In this document: piece after piece, positions 33,251 through 41,583 of the stretch
Numbering within the stretch: position 1 is the stretch's first letter
How the letters are laid out: each line of letters begins with the position of its first letter
Assembly: GCA_031555935.1 (NCBI GenBank)
Contig: JAVBTX010000008.1
Coordinates: forward strand, 130,797 to 194,796
Length of the DNA: 64,000 nucleotides
Source of the DNA: Roseburia_C sp031555935
Lineage (GTDB): Bacteria > Bacillota > Clostridia > Lachnospirales > Lachnospiraceae
Direction of reading: 5' to 3'
The notes under the pieces: generated by a model
What the model was told of the DNA's origin: nothing
Database searches by the model: none
What the model saw: only the letters and a program-made list of their open reading frames with translations
Program-made: the position numbers and the translations under genes

Positions 33251-33760
33251 ATGAAACAAGCAAAAAAGAAACAGTTAATATGGTTGCTTTTAATGATACT
33301 GTGGATGGCGGTTATCTTTTATTATTCGCATCAGCCAGCCGCGGAGTCAAGCGAAATTTCTGGTTCCATCTGCTATAAAATAGTAAGCGCCATCAATAAA
33401 ATATGTTCGCAAAACTGGAGTGATGCACAATTAGCACAAAGAGCGGAAGGTTTATCTTATCCGGTTCGAAAAGCAGCTCATATGAGTGAATATGCCATAT
33501 TGGCGGTACTGATATTACAAGTGCTCAATGCATCAACTCGCAGAGCTCGCTATTGGATGTATTACGTGATAGCACAGCTTTTGGCATCGCTGTATGCGAT
33601 GACCGACGAGTTTCATCAGCTTTATATACCGGGACGCTCAGGTGCCTGGAGTGATGTGGGAATTGATAGTATTGGGGCATGTCTTGGATTAATGCTTGTA
33701 TTTTTGGTAATACGTAAGGTAAAGGAGAAACAAAATGAAATTAACAAAGGACCAGATTAA
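33251..33760 (+). CDS. VanZ-like membrane protein
   Basis: 169-residue integral membrane protein of the VanZ family (named for a teicoplanin-resistance accessory protein; function mostly unknown). Family marks: WMAVIFYYSHQPAAESSEIS near the N-terminus, VRKAAHMSEYAILAVL and SLYAMTDEFHQLYIPGRSGAWSDVGIDSIGA, with the conserved His, Asp and Glu. About four transmembrane helices. It starts one base after the transglutaminase stop without a clear ribosome site, so translation is probably coupled. Its 3' end overlaps the next small gene by 26 bp. Presence does not by itself mean glycopeptide resistance. Confidence 0.9.
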   Translation: MKQAKKKQLIWLLLMILWMAVIFYYSHQPAAESSEISGSICYKIVSAINKICSQNWSDAQLAQRAEGLSYPVRKAAHMSEYAILAVLILQVLNASTRRARYWMYYVIAQLLASLYAMTDEFHQLYIPGRSGAWSDVGIDSIGACLGLMLVFLVIRKVKEKQNEINKGPD

Positions 33761-33920
33761 AGAAGTGGTGATTCGTTATGTCGTTGCAATTGTAATGCTG
33801 ATACTGGTAGCAATTGTATTGCCGGGAATGTTTAAGAGGGCGAAGGAAGATGATAAGCGTTTGGCAACAGAGCAAAGCGTTGTGGAACAGACAACCGAAA
33901 CTGAGATAGAGAGTGAATAA
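33735..33920 (+). CDS. Small single-helix membrane protein
   Basis: A 61-residue protein: basic N-terminus MKLTKDQIKEVVIRY, one transmembrane helix (about 14-33, VVAIVMLILVAIVLPGMF) and an acidic, hydrophilic tail ending in ETEIESE. I do not recognise a family. AAAGGAGAA at good spacing before the ATG, and the 26-bp overlap with VanZ, support it as real. It may be an accessory to VanZ or to the wall-hydrolase system. Nothing firmer can be said. Confidence 0.7.
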   Translation: MKLTKDQIKEVVIRYVVAIVMLILVAIVLPGMFKRAKEDDKRLATEQSVVEQTTETEIESE

Positions 33921-33923
33921 CAA

Positions 33924-34625
33924 GTGGCAAGTCCGAATAACAAACAGATTCGTGAGATGCTCGAAGCATTAGCGGAAAAAGAATATGGTGAATTTTCCAA
34001 ACGTTTGATACCAGGTGAGGTTCTGGTACTGGGAGTCCGCTTGCCCAAGCTACGAAAAATAGCAAAGCAACTAGCCAAAGGCGATTGGCAGGAATACTTG
34101 CAACACGCGGCCGATGATTCAATGGAAGAGACCTTGCTGCAAGGAATGACATTAGGATATGTCAAAGCAGATTTTGAAAATAAAGAACCATATCTGACGA
34201 GATTTATCCCTAAAATAGATAATTGGTCCGTTTGCGATAGTACATGCAGTTCCATGAAGGATGCCAAGCAAGAACCGGCATTGGTTTGGGAATATTTGCA
34301 GTCATACCTGGCATCGGAACAAGCATATGAGATTCGTTTTGGCGTTGTGATGTTGCTGAATTATTACATTAACGACGACTACATCGCGCAAGTGCTTGAG
34401 TGGATGGAGCGAATAAAAAATCCACACTATTACGTCAAGATGGCAGTTGCTTGGAATGTGTCGATGTGTTATGTGGCATTTCCCAAGCAGACGATGAGCT
34501 TCTTACAGCAGACCAAGATAGATGATTGGACATATAATAAAGCAATTCAGAAAATCAGAGAATCCCATCAGGTAAGTGCAGAAGAGAAAGAATTTCTTAA
34601 ATCCATGAAACGAAACGTTGAATAA
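33924..34625 (+). CDS. AlkD-like DNA alkylation repair protein
   Basis: HEAT-like repeat protein of the DNA alkylation repair (AlkC/AlkD) family; relatives are glycosylases that remove N3- or N7-alkylated purines. The 233-residue protein shows the typical repeated two-helix units, with IPGEVLVLGVRLPKLRKIAK, TLLQGMTLGYVKADF, FIPKIDNWSVCDSTCSSM and RFGVVMLLNYYINDDY. The Trp and Asp of NWSVCD match the active-site region of AlkD. GTG start three bases after the previous stop, with a weak GAGAGTGA. No other repair genes adjoin it. Activity is inferred from family. Confidence 0.85.
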   Translation: MASPNNKQIREMLEALAEKEYGEFSKRLIPGEVLVLGVRLPKLRKIAKQLAKGDWQEYLQHAADDSMEETLLQGMTLGYVKADFENKEPYLTRFIPKIDNWSVCDSTCSSMKDAKQEPALVWEYLQSYLASEQAYEIRFGVVMLLNYYINDDYIAQVLEWMERIKNPHYYVKMAVAWNVSMCYVAFPKQTMSFLQQTKIDDWTYNKAIQKIRESHQVSAEEKEFLKSMKRNVE

Positions 34626-34680
34626 TTTGTAGCAATCTGGGCAAATTATGAAAAAGAGCGGACACATGGAGGTAGAAAAC

Positions 34681-35112
34681 ATGAACGAAGACACAATCGC
34701 ATTATTACAGGAATGTAATGCCGGCTGTAAAATGGGTACCAACAGCATCGAGCAGATGCTTCCAGAAGTAAAAAATGAGAAGCTAAAGGAAATAATGGAA
34801 GCATACGATGAAAAAAATCGTAAAATCGGCGAGGATTGCCACGAACTTTTGAATGAAGCGGGTCATGATGAAAAAGACCCATCCAAGATGGCGAAAGCAT
34901 TTTCCTGGTTTACCACCGAGGTCAAACTAATGGTAAATGATGATATGCACCAGATTACGGATATGCTCATTGATGGCTGCAACATGGCAGTAAAATCACT
35001 AGCCGAAAATTTAAACGATTACAAAGAAGCCGACACAACAAGCATAAACTTAGTTCGAAAACTGATTAAAATCGAACAAGACTTTTCAAAAGAGTTATTA
35101 GAATTTGTATAA
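34681..35112 (+). CDS. Predicted four-helix protein, function unknown
   Basis: A 143-residue, mostly helical, acidic protein without signal or membrane segment. It begins MNEDTIALLQECNAGCKMGT and contains repeated amphipathic helices. The layout (LQECNAGCKMGTNSIEQML, a middle DEKNRKIGEDCHELL, then KLIKIEQDFSKELLEF) resembles ferritin-like four-helix bundles such as DUF2383-type proteins, but I cannot name a family with certainty, and a full set of di-iron ligands is not obvious. GGAGG at good spacing before the ATG at 34681. Followed by a terminator-like hairpin. Confidence 0.6.
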   Translation: MNEDTIALLQECNAGCKMGTNSIEQMLPEVKNEKLKEIMEAYDEKNRKIGEDCHELLNEAGHDEKDPSKMAKAFSWFTTEVKLMVNDDMHQITDMLIDGCNMAVKSLAENLNDYKEADTTSINLVRKLIKIEQDFSKELLEFV

Positions 35113-35114
35113 AT

Positions 35115-35160
35115 GAAGGTGGTATCTTCTCTGCATTGTGGAGTGGGTGCCACTTCTTTA
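35115..35160 (+). terminator. Terminator-like hairpin
   Basis: GAAGGTGGTATC (35115-35126) pairs with GGTGCCACTTC (35146-35156), with one bulge and G-U pairs, followed by TTTATG. Begins 3 bp after the previous stop. The T tract is weak. Confidence 0.5.
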
Positions 35161-35175
35161 TGACCCCTATTTGTA

Positions 35176-35204
35176 TTGCTTTTTGGGCAGGATTCTGCTA
35201 TACT
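35176..35204 (+). promoter_or_regulatory. Promoter-like sequence far upstream of the Rpn gene
   Basis: TTGCTT (35176-35181), 17 bp, TATACT (35199-35204) with an extended TGC before the -10. A transcript from here would have a leader of about 220 nt before the Rpn-family start. That leader holds no gene I can support. Confidence 0.55.
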
Positions 35205-35431
35205 TTCAAACAAGATCATAGGGAGCATTCGCGAGTCTATTTTCTAACGACATTTCGTCAAATAATTTTCAAACAACAAAACAATGAATATGTTGCAGCG
35301 TGAGGAAAAACACAGAAAAGAATGGTTTTTTGTTATCTAAAATGATATGATACTGTTATAGGTAATCATAAGATTTTTTTCTTACTTTTTCGCAAGTATG
35401 TAATATAGCACACAAAGGAGAGAAGAATTTT

Positions 35432-36265
35432 ATGCAAAAAAAAGAATTTTTTATGTTACCTACCGTAGACTTTTGTTTTAAGGAGTTAATGCAAAACCCA
35501 AAAGTGCGGAAGGGATTTGTTGCCGCGCTTTTGAAGCTCAATCCAGAAAACATTGAAGAAACTGTTCTTTTACCAACCATTATAGACCGTCATTACGTAG
35601 ATGATAAGCTATGTATATTAGACGTTCATGTACTATTGGTTGACAAGACGCAGTTGGATTTGGAGATGCAGGTAAGTTATTTTGCATACTGGGACAAACG
35701 AATTCTATTTTACCTATGTAAGATGTTTGTGGAGCAGATGAAAAAGGGTGATTCCTATAAAAGTCTCGAAAAATGTATTCATGTAAGTATTTTGGATTTT
35801 GTTCATTTCCCGGATGATGAAGAATGTTATCGAAGCATTCATCTTCGTGATGATAAGACTGGTGAGCTTTATTCGGATAAGTTGGAAATTCAAGTATTGG
35901 AATTGAAGAAGCTTCCAGAGAATGTCAAAGCGGGTGAGGATGTTATTGCATGGATGCAGTTTTTCAGTGGGAAAAGCAAGGAGGATTTCAAGCGCATGGC
36001 AAAGACAAACGAATATTTAGACGAAGCATACCAGACATTGATAAACTTAAGCGCAGATGAGCGTAAACGGTTGGAGTATGAAGCCAGAGCGAAAGCGGTG
36101 AGAGACTACAATTCCCAGTTGAGTAGTGCGGAAGAACGTGGTATAGAGCATGGTGAACAGCGAACTAAACAAATTTTTCAATTGTATCTTCAGAATAAAA
36201 AACCGGAAGAAATTGCGGACATTTGTGGTGTAACATTAGATGTTGTGAAAAGAGTGTTGGAATAG
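35432..36265 (+). CDS. Rpn-family PD-(D/E)XK nuclease/transposase-like protein
   Basis: Member of the Rpn/transposase_31-like PD-(D/E)XK group, proteins that promote RecA-independent recombination and often occur as scattered multicopy genes. Clear parts: MLPTVDFCFKELMQNPKVRK (family N-terminus DxxFKxLF), the nuclease core with D in CILDVHVLLVDKTQLDLEMQ giving the D...ExQ pattern (LDLEMQ), then SILDFVHF and the C-terminal helical region ending with a small helix-turn-helix-like tail EEIADICGVTLDVVKRVL. 277 residues, intact. AAAGGAGAGAAG before the ATG. Isolated between a repair gene and prfB; no terminal repeats found, so it is not shown to be a mobile unit by itself. Confidence 0.85.
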   Translation: MQKKEFFMLPTVDFCFKELMQNPKVRKGFVAALLKLNPENIEETVLLPTIIDRHYVDDKLCILDVHVLLVDKTQLDLEMQVSYFAYWDKRILFYLCKMFVEQMKKGDSYKSLEKCIHVSILDFVHFPDDEECYRSIHLRDDKTGELYSDKLEIQVLELKKLPENVKAGEDVIAWMQFFSGKSKEDFKRMAKTNEYLDEAYQTLINLSADERKRLEYEARAKAVRDYNSQLSSAEERGIEHGEQRTKQIFQLYLQNKKPEEIADICGVTLDVVKRVLE

Positions 36266-36289
36266 GGAAATATACAATATACGAAGGAG

Positions 36290-36320
36290 GATTCTGGAAT
36301 TAATCAGAATCTTTCTTTTT
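36290..36320 (+). terminator. Terminator after the Rpn gene
   Basis: GATTCTG (36290-36296) with CAGAATC (36305-36311), 8-nt loop, followed by TTTCTTTTT. Confidence 0.8.
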
Positions 36321-36326
36321 CAATAT

Positions 36327-36355
36327 TTGACGAATTCCTCCATAACAATTATACT
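36327..36355 (+). promoter_or_regulatory. Promoter of prfB
   Basis: TTGACG (36327-36332), 17 bp, TATACT (36350-36355), about 75 bp before the prfB GTG. Close to consensus. Confidence 0.75.
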
Positions 36356-36429
36356 GATAACTAGTGGTGCAGATTTGTTTTCAACCTCAAATCCACCCAA
36401 TAAAATAAAAAAAGAAAGATGGTGATACT

Positions 36430-37561
36430 GTGGTAGAACTAGATTTATATCGAACAAAATTAGGAACCTATAAGGCTCCACTGCAGGAAGTGAGGGATTC
36501 ACTTTGACCTCGCTAATAAGGCAAAGCGAATAGAAGAACTAGAACGTGAAATGGAAGCTCCCGATTTTTGGGATGACCCCGAAGTTTCACAACGAAAAAT
36601 GAAAGAGCTAAAAGGCTATAAAGACGACGTAGAAATATGTCAGAATTTAGAAACAAAGCTAGATGATATTGCCACCTTAATCGAAATGGGTGACGAAGAA
36701 AATGATCCAGAGATTGTTGTCGAAGTAGAGCAAGAGGTACGGGAATACGAAGAGGCATTTGAAACCATTCGAATCAAGACCTTGCTATCAGGTGAATATG
36801 ACCGCAATAATGCCATCGTATCGCTTCATGCGGGAGCTGGCGGAACGGAGTCCTGCGACTGGTCTTCCATGCTGTACCGGATGTACACCAGGTGGGCCTC
36901 AGATAAAGGTTTTGAGGTAGAAGTGATTGACTCCTTAGATGGTGATGAAGCTGGTATCAAATCAATTACCTTTGAGGTGCGTGGTGAGAATGCATATGGC
37001 TACTTGAAATCCGAGCATGGAGTTCACCGCTTGGTTCGAATTTCACCATTTAATGCGGCGGGCAAACGCCAGACCTCATTTGTATCATGTGATGTTATGC
37101 CAGATATTGAAGATGATATTGATATTGAAGTGAAGGATGAGGACATAAGAATTGATACCTATCGAGCCAGCGGAGCCGGCGGACAGCATATCAATAAGAC
37201 CTCCTCGGCGATTCGAATCACCCATTTTCCAAGTGGTATCGTGGTTACTTGCCAGAACGAACGCTCCCAGCATATGAATAAAGACAAAGCGATGCAGATG
37301 TTAAAGGCAAAGCTGTATCTGTTAAGACAGCAGGAGAATGCCAATAAGGCAGCGGGCATTCGTGGTGAGGTAAGCGAGATTGGCTGGGGCAATCAGATTC
37401 GTTCCTATGTCATGCAGCCATATACGATGGTCAAGGACCACCGCAACGGTACCGAGACGGGAAATGTCGATAGCGTGATGGATGGTAAGATTGACATATT
37501 TATCAATGGCTATTTGAAATGGTGTTCCTTGGGGTGTCCGGATAAGATGGAGGAAGCATAA
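36430..37561 (+). CDS. prfB: Peptide chain release factor 2, with +1 programmed frameshift
   Basis: RF2 reads UAA and UGA and releases the finished protein from the ribosome. The gene is in two frames. Frame one starts at GTG 36430 (VVELDLYRTKLGTYKAPLQ) and reaches CTT TGA at 36502-36507. A +1 shift on CTT then reads GAC from 36506 onward (DLANKAKRIEELEREME). An AGGG at 36493-36496, five bases before CTT, acts as the internal Shine-Dalgarno; this spacing equals the known Escherichia coli site. The product, 376 residues, has the stop-codon tripeptide SPF in VRISPFNAAG and the GGQ motif in ASGAGGQHINK. The shift is autoregulatory: RF2 competes at its own UGA. Not a pseudogene. Confidence 0.96.
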
Positions 37562-38320
37562 ATGGAAGCAATTCTGATACCAGTCATTGTTCTGCTGGTT
37601 CTTTTGCTGGTGATTTTAATTATAATTGCAATCATAAAAAGGAAGGTTGAGCAGTTTTCAACCTCCTTGTTTGGGACAAAGTCACTTGCCGAGGGCTGGC
37701 AGCGTCAGACCAAGGACCTGGCCGTAACACCGAAGTCGGTATCAGGAATGACACGGCTATTAGAACCGCAGATACAACGGGATTTTCCGGAATTTAACTG
37801 GGTTCAGTTTAAGAATAAGGCTGAAAATATGCTGGTGTCAGCATTGACAGCCATTTCCGAAAATAATTTAGATTTACTGCAAGAATCCACGCCGGAACTA
37901 AGAAGTCAGGTTGCCAATCGAATCAATGCCAATCAGACGGAGGGAATTACGGAAGTGTATCAGCAGATACATATTCACCAAACCGAGATAACGAGGTATG
38001 AGAAGAAACAGGGCAAATGTATTATTACCCTGCAAAGTGCGGTGCAGCATCTTCACTATCAGGAACAAGCAGGGAAACGAATATCAGGTTCCCACGAATT
38101 ATTAGAGCAGACCAAGTATAATATAGAGTTGATGTATCTGCAAAATGCTGAAGCAGCCAACATGGACCGTTCCCTTGGAATGACCTGCCCGAGCTGCGGA
38201 GCGCCAGTTGTAACATTAGGGGAAAAAAGGTGTGAGTATTGCGGCAGTGCAATCACGCCTGTGAATGTACAGGTGTGGAATTTGCAGCGTTTTTATGAGG
38301 TGGATTACCACCGGGTATAA
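37562..38320 (+). CDS. Membrane-anchored Tim44-like/zinc-ribbon protein
   Basis: 252 residues: an N-terminal transmembrane helix (about 3-27), a soluble domain (about 55-200) with FPEFNWVQFKNKAENMLVSA, which looks like the Tim44-like (NTF2-fold) domain, and a C-terminal zinc ribbon with CPSCGAPV and CEYCGSAI supplying four Cys. Function unknown. The ATG follows the prfB stop directly; the GGAGGAAG ribosome site is inside the prfB end. It leads a run of three further genes whose products also carry zinc ribbons or membrane-stress-type domains, so a common membrane role is inferred. Confidence 0.75.
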   Translation: MEAILIPVIVLLVLLLVILIIIAIIKRKVEQFSTSLFGTKSLAEGWQRQTKDLAVTPKSVSGMTRLLEPQIQRDFPEFNWVQFKNKAENMLVSALTAISENNLDLLQESTPELRSQVANRINANQTEGITEVYQQIHIHQTEITRYEKKQGKCIITLQSAVQHLHYQEQAGKRISGSHELLEQTKYNIELMYLQNAEAANMDRSLGMTCPSCGAPVVTLGEKRCEYCGSAITPVNVQVWNLQRFYEVDYHRV

Positions 38321-38378
38321 GATTCCTTCTCGCGACAAAAGTGTCGCAAGAAGAAACTGAAAATAGGAGGAAGAGAAC

Positions 38379-39647
38379 ATGGGATTAATTAAAGCAGTAG
38401 TGGATGCAGTCAGCGGAACATTAGCCGATCAGTGGCTAGAGGTATATGAGCCGGATGATATGGGAGACCAGACCGTTTTTGCCAGAGGGAAAATGATTCG
38501 CCGTGATGGCAATACCAAAGGAACGCCGGATACGATATCCAATGGTTCTGTGATTCATGTATATGACAATCAGTTTATGATGTTAGTTGATGGTGGAAAG
38601 ATTGTCGATTATACGGCTGAGCCGGGATATTACAAAGTAGACAATTCCTCTTTACCGTCTTTATTTAATGGACAGCTAAAGGACACACTCAAGGATTCTT
38701 TCCAGAGAATCAAATTTGGCGGTCAGACACCAACGATGCAGAAGGTATTCTACATCAATCTCCAGGAAATCAAGGGAATCAAATTTGGCACCAGAAATCC
38801 AATCAACTATTTTGATACATTTTATAATGCCGAATTATTCTTGCGGGCACATGGAACATATTCCATAAAAATCGTTGACCCAATTCGATTTTATTCCGAA
38901 GCAATTCCACGTAATAAAGAACAGGTAGAAATTACTGATATTAATGAGCAATATATCTCAGAGTTCTTAGAGGCATTGCAAGCATCCATCAATCAGCTTT
39001 CGGCTGAAGGCACACGGATTTCATTTGTACCGTCAAAAGGTCGTGAGCTAAGCAAATATATGGCAGAAACGCTTGATGAAGAGTGGAATCAGATGCGTGG
39101 TATGGAAGTGCAGGCAGTTGGTATTGCCAGCATCTCCTACGATGAAGAGTCAACCAAGTTAATCAATATGCGTAACCAAGGTGCAATGCTAAGTGACCCG
39201 ACTGTACGTGAAGGATATGTGCAAGGTGCAGTTGCGCGAGGCATGGAAGCAGCTGGCAGCAATGCGAATGGCAGCATGGCTGGCTTTATGGGTGTTGGCA
39301 TGGGTATGCAGACTGGTGGAACGATGATGAACGCAACCTCCCAGACCAATCTAGCGCAGATGCAGATGCAGCAGAATCAGAATCAGGCACAGGTGACACC
39401 GGCAGCAGCATCCACGGGTGGATGGGCTTGTGAATGCGGAGCAACAAGTAATACCGGTAAATTCTGTAGTGAATGTGGCAAGCCACAGCCAGTCAGCAAA
39501 AACTGGACTTGCGAGTGTGGTGCAAGTAACACGGGTAAATTCTGTAGTGAATGCGGAAAGCCAGCACCTGCCGGCGACTGGACCTGTGAATGTGGAACTG
39601 TTAACAGTGGTAAATTCTGCGGTAATTGCGGAAAGTCACGTTCATAA
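38379..39647 (+). CDS. SPFH-domain protein with triple zinc-ribbon tail (YdjI-like)
   Basis: 422-residue SPFH/band-7-type protein of the YdjI (virion core-like) group; relatives form membrane-associated oligomers and act with PspA in Bacillus. The SPFH domain spans about 20-320 and starts MGLIKAVVDAVSGTLADQWLE. A Gly/Met/Gln-rich linker follows, and then three zinc-ribbon units: WACECGATSNTGKFCSECG, WTCECGASNTGKFCSECG and WTCECGTVNSGKFCGNCG, each with CxC and CxxC pairs. The three are close copies and look like a recent in-frame expansion. AGGAGGAAGA before the ATG. Neighbours are the Bacillus ydjG- and ydjH-like genes, but no pspA homologue is present. Confidence 0.87.
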   Translation: MGLIKAVVDAVSGTLADQWLEVYEPDDMGDQTVFARGKMIRRDGNTKGTPDTISNGSVIHVYDNQFMMLVDGGKIVDYTAEPGYYKVDNSSLPSLFNGQLKDTLKDSFQRIKFGGQTPTMQKVFYINLQEIKGIKFGTRNPINYFDTFYNAELFLRAHGTYSIKIVDPIRFYSEAIPRNKEQVEITDINEQYISEFLEALQASINQLSAEGTRISFVPSKGRELSKYMAETLDEEWNQMRGMEVQAVGIASISYDEESTKLINMRNQGAMLSDPTVREGYVQGAVARGMEAAGSNANGSMAGFMGVGMGMQTGGTMMNATSQTNLAQMQMQQNQNQAQVTPAAASTGGWACECGATSNTGKFCSECGKPQPVSKNWTCECGASNTGKFCSECGKPAPAGDWTCECGTVNSGKFCGNCGKSRS

Positions 39648-39662
39648 TCAAGGGGGAAATAC

Positions 39663-40736
39663 ATGTCGGTAATAAGCTTTAAATGTCCGAATTGTGATGG
39701 TGAACTGATATTTGACCCAGCCAGCGGAAAATATAAATGTGAGTATTGTGCCTCACCATTTTCCCAACAAGAGCTAGATGCAATGCAGCCAGCGGCCTCC
39801 ACGGAGGAAAGTTCCTCCCGAAATACGGAGGATAGTCCCCGGGATGGTACGGCGACAGACTCCGGCGAGGCGGTTGTATATACCTGCCCAAGCTGTGGTG
39901 CCGAGGTTGTAACTGATGCTACAACAGCGGCGACCTTCTGTTATTATTGCCACAATCCAGTGGTGCTTGGTGGCCGTGTTTCGGGAGAATTTCTGCCGGA
40001 TAAGATTATTCCATTTAAAATTGACAAAAAAGAGGCTGAGAAAAAGTTCCTTGAGTATGTCGGAAAAAAGAAATTTGTCCCACGAGCCTTTTTTAATAAG
40101 AGCCAGATAGACAAAATAACCGGTGTGTATTTCCCATACTGGTTATACGACACTCAGTTAAAAGGTCAGATGCAGGCGGAGGCAACTCAGGTCCGGGTAT
40201 GGCGCGCCGGTGATGTGGAATACACCGAAACAAAATTGTATCATGTGGAACGTGAAGGCGATGTTGAACTAAAAAACAGAACCGAAAATGCGTTGCAAAA
40301 AGCAAATAAAACACTGGTAGAAGGCGTACTTCCATATGAATTAGATGCTGCCAAAGAATTTACGATGGGCTACCTGTCTGGTTTTCAGGCCGAAAAAAGA
40401 GACATCGAGAATGCCAGCATAGCGGGACAGCTAAAGGCAGAAATGAATGAATATGGTGAGAATTTGATACGTGATACAATTCAAGGATATAGCCGTGTCA
40501 AGGTTAGGAGCAAGAATTTTCAGGTAAAAAGCGAGACTTGGAAATATACGCTGCTACCAGTCTGGACCGTGACTTATCGTGGCAGAAATGACAAGACATA
40601 TTACTTCTCGTTAAATGGTCAGACCGGAAAAGTGTTTGGCGAGCTTCCGATTGACTATAAAAAATTAGCAATGGTAAGCGGGATTGTATCGGCTTGTGTT
40701 TTAGCGCTAGGACTGATAGGAGGGTATTTCATATGA
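39663..40736 (+). CDS. TFIIB-type zinc-ribbon membrane protein (YdjG-like)
   Basis: 357 residues. Two N-terminal zinc ribbons are seen, CPNCDGELIF with CEYCASPF (about 9-40) and CPSCGAEVV with CYYCHNPVVLGG (about 77-105). A long soluble region follows (GRVSGEFLPDKIIPFKIDKKEAEKKF style) and one C-terminal transmembrane helix (about 333-353). This matches YdjG of Bacillus, a partner of YdjI and PspA in membrane stress. The AAGGGGG site stands before the ATG and the stop overlaps the next ATG by 4 bp. Biochemical role unknown. Confidence 0.85.
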   Translation: MSVISFKCPNCDGELIFDPASGKYKCEYCASPFSQQELDAMQPAASTEESSSRNTEDSPRDGTATDSGEAVVYTCPSCGAEVVTDATTAATFCYYCHNPVVLGGRVSGEFLPDKIIPFKIDKKEAEKKFLEYVGKKKFVPRAFFNKSQIDKITGVYFPYWLYDTQLKGQMQAEATQVRVWRAGDVEYTETKLYHVEREGDVELKNRTENALQKANKTLVEGVLPYELDAAKEFTMGYLSGFQAEKRDIENASIAGQLKAEMNEYGENLIRDTIQGYSRVKVRSKNFQVKSETWKYTLLPVWTVTYRGRNDKTYYFSLNGQTGKVFGELPIDYKKLAMVSGIVSACVLALGLIGGYFI

Positions 40737-41569
40737 TGAAAAAAATTAGCAGAATCATAGTATTATCCTTACTGATTAGTGTGATGAGCTTTGGTACGAA
40801 CGTATTTGCGGCTGAAGGTAAGGTGACCGATAATGCCGGATTGTTGTCAGAATCAGAAATATCGAGGATTAATGATAAAATAACAGAGCTGGAAAATGAA
40901 ACCGGCTGGGAAATATTTGTCGTAACGACGGAACAAGCCAATGGTTTGACCACAACTGCTTATAATGAATCATGGCTGGATGAAAATCTACAGGGTGATA
41001 ATGGTGTTTCTTATATTATTGATATGGATAACCGCGAGTTCGATATGGCAACTACTGGTGATGCGATATACTATCTGATTGATACGCGGATTTCAGATAT
41101 CATGGATGCCGGTGGTGATTGTATCAGTGAGGGTGACTATGCCGGAACATTTTTGGCAATGTTGAACAAAACGGGAAGTTACTACAAGGCGGGAATTCCA
41201 AAAGACCAGTATACATATGATTCAGATACCGGAAATATTGTTCCTTATCAGGAGCCAAAACAAATCAAGTGGTACGAAGCATTGATTGCGGTGGCCTTGG
41301 CAGCAGGCGCATTTGGTATTACCTTTGGTGCTGTTACTGGTAAATATCGTTTGAAATGGGGAAAACATAAATATGATTACAGAGCAAATTCGATAATAGA
41401 TTTGACGAATAAAGAAGACCGTTTTGTGAATCAGATTGTAACCAAACGTCATATTCCGAAGAATGATAGCATCAGTTCTGGTGGTAGCCGTAGTAGTGGC
41501 AGCCGCAGTACGGTACATACCGGTTCTGGTGGGCGAAGCTATGGCGGAGGCGGCGGACGGAAATTCTAA
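40733..41569 (+). CDS. TPM-domain membrane protein (YdjH/YgcG-like)
   Basis: 278 residues: signal peptide or N-terminal anchor (about 1-24, ending near VFAAEG), a TPM domain (about 28-150) with VTDNAGLLSESEISRINDKI and TGWEIFVVTTEQANGLTT, a transmembrane helix (about 178-200), and a Gly/Ser/Arg-rich cytoplasmic tail ending GGGGGRKF. TPM proteins occur in photosystem repair and membrane maintenance and are frequent partners of PspA-type systems. It starts inside the previous stop (ATGA) after AGGAGG. A codon later is a second ATG. Resembles Bacillus YdjH; completes the operon. Confidence 0.85.
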   Translation: MMKKISRIIVLSLLISVMSFGTNVFAAEGKVTDNAGLLSESEISRINDKITELENETGWEIFVVTTEQANGLTTTAYNESWLDENLQGDNGVSYIIDMDNREFDMATTGDAIYYLIDTRISDIMDAGGDCISEGDYAGTFLAMLNKTGSYYKAGIPKDQYTYDSDTGNIVPYQEPKQIKWYEALIAVALAAGAFGITFGAVTGKYRLKWGKHKYDYRANSIIDLTNKEDRFVNQIVTKRHIPKNDSISSGGSRSSGSRSTVHTGSGGRSYGGGGGRKF

Positions 41570-41583
41570 ATTTATTAATAAGG

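Noticed and set aside
33251..33760. VanZ as evidence of a glycopeptide-resistance cluster
   Set aside because: No vanA/H/X, vanR/S or related ligase genes are nearby; VanZ-like proteins are common housekeeping membrane proteins.
35301..35340. A short ORF (MNMLQREEK...) in the leader of the Rpn gene
   Set aside because: No ribosome binding site and no positional link to a terminator; likely chance.
36430..36550. prfB as a frameshifted pseudogene or a gene starting at the ATG 36551
   Set aside because: The CTT-TGA-C site with the upstream AGGG is the known programmed frameshift; both frames give conserved RF2 sequence.
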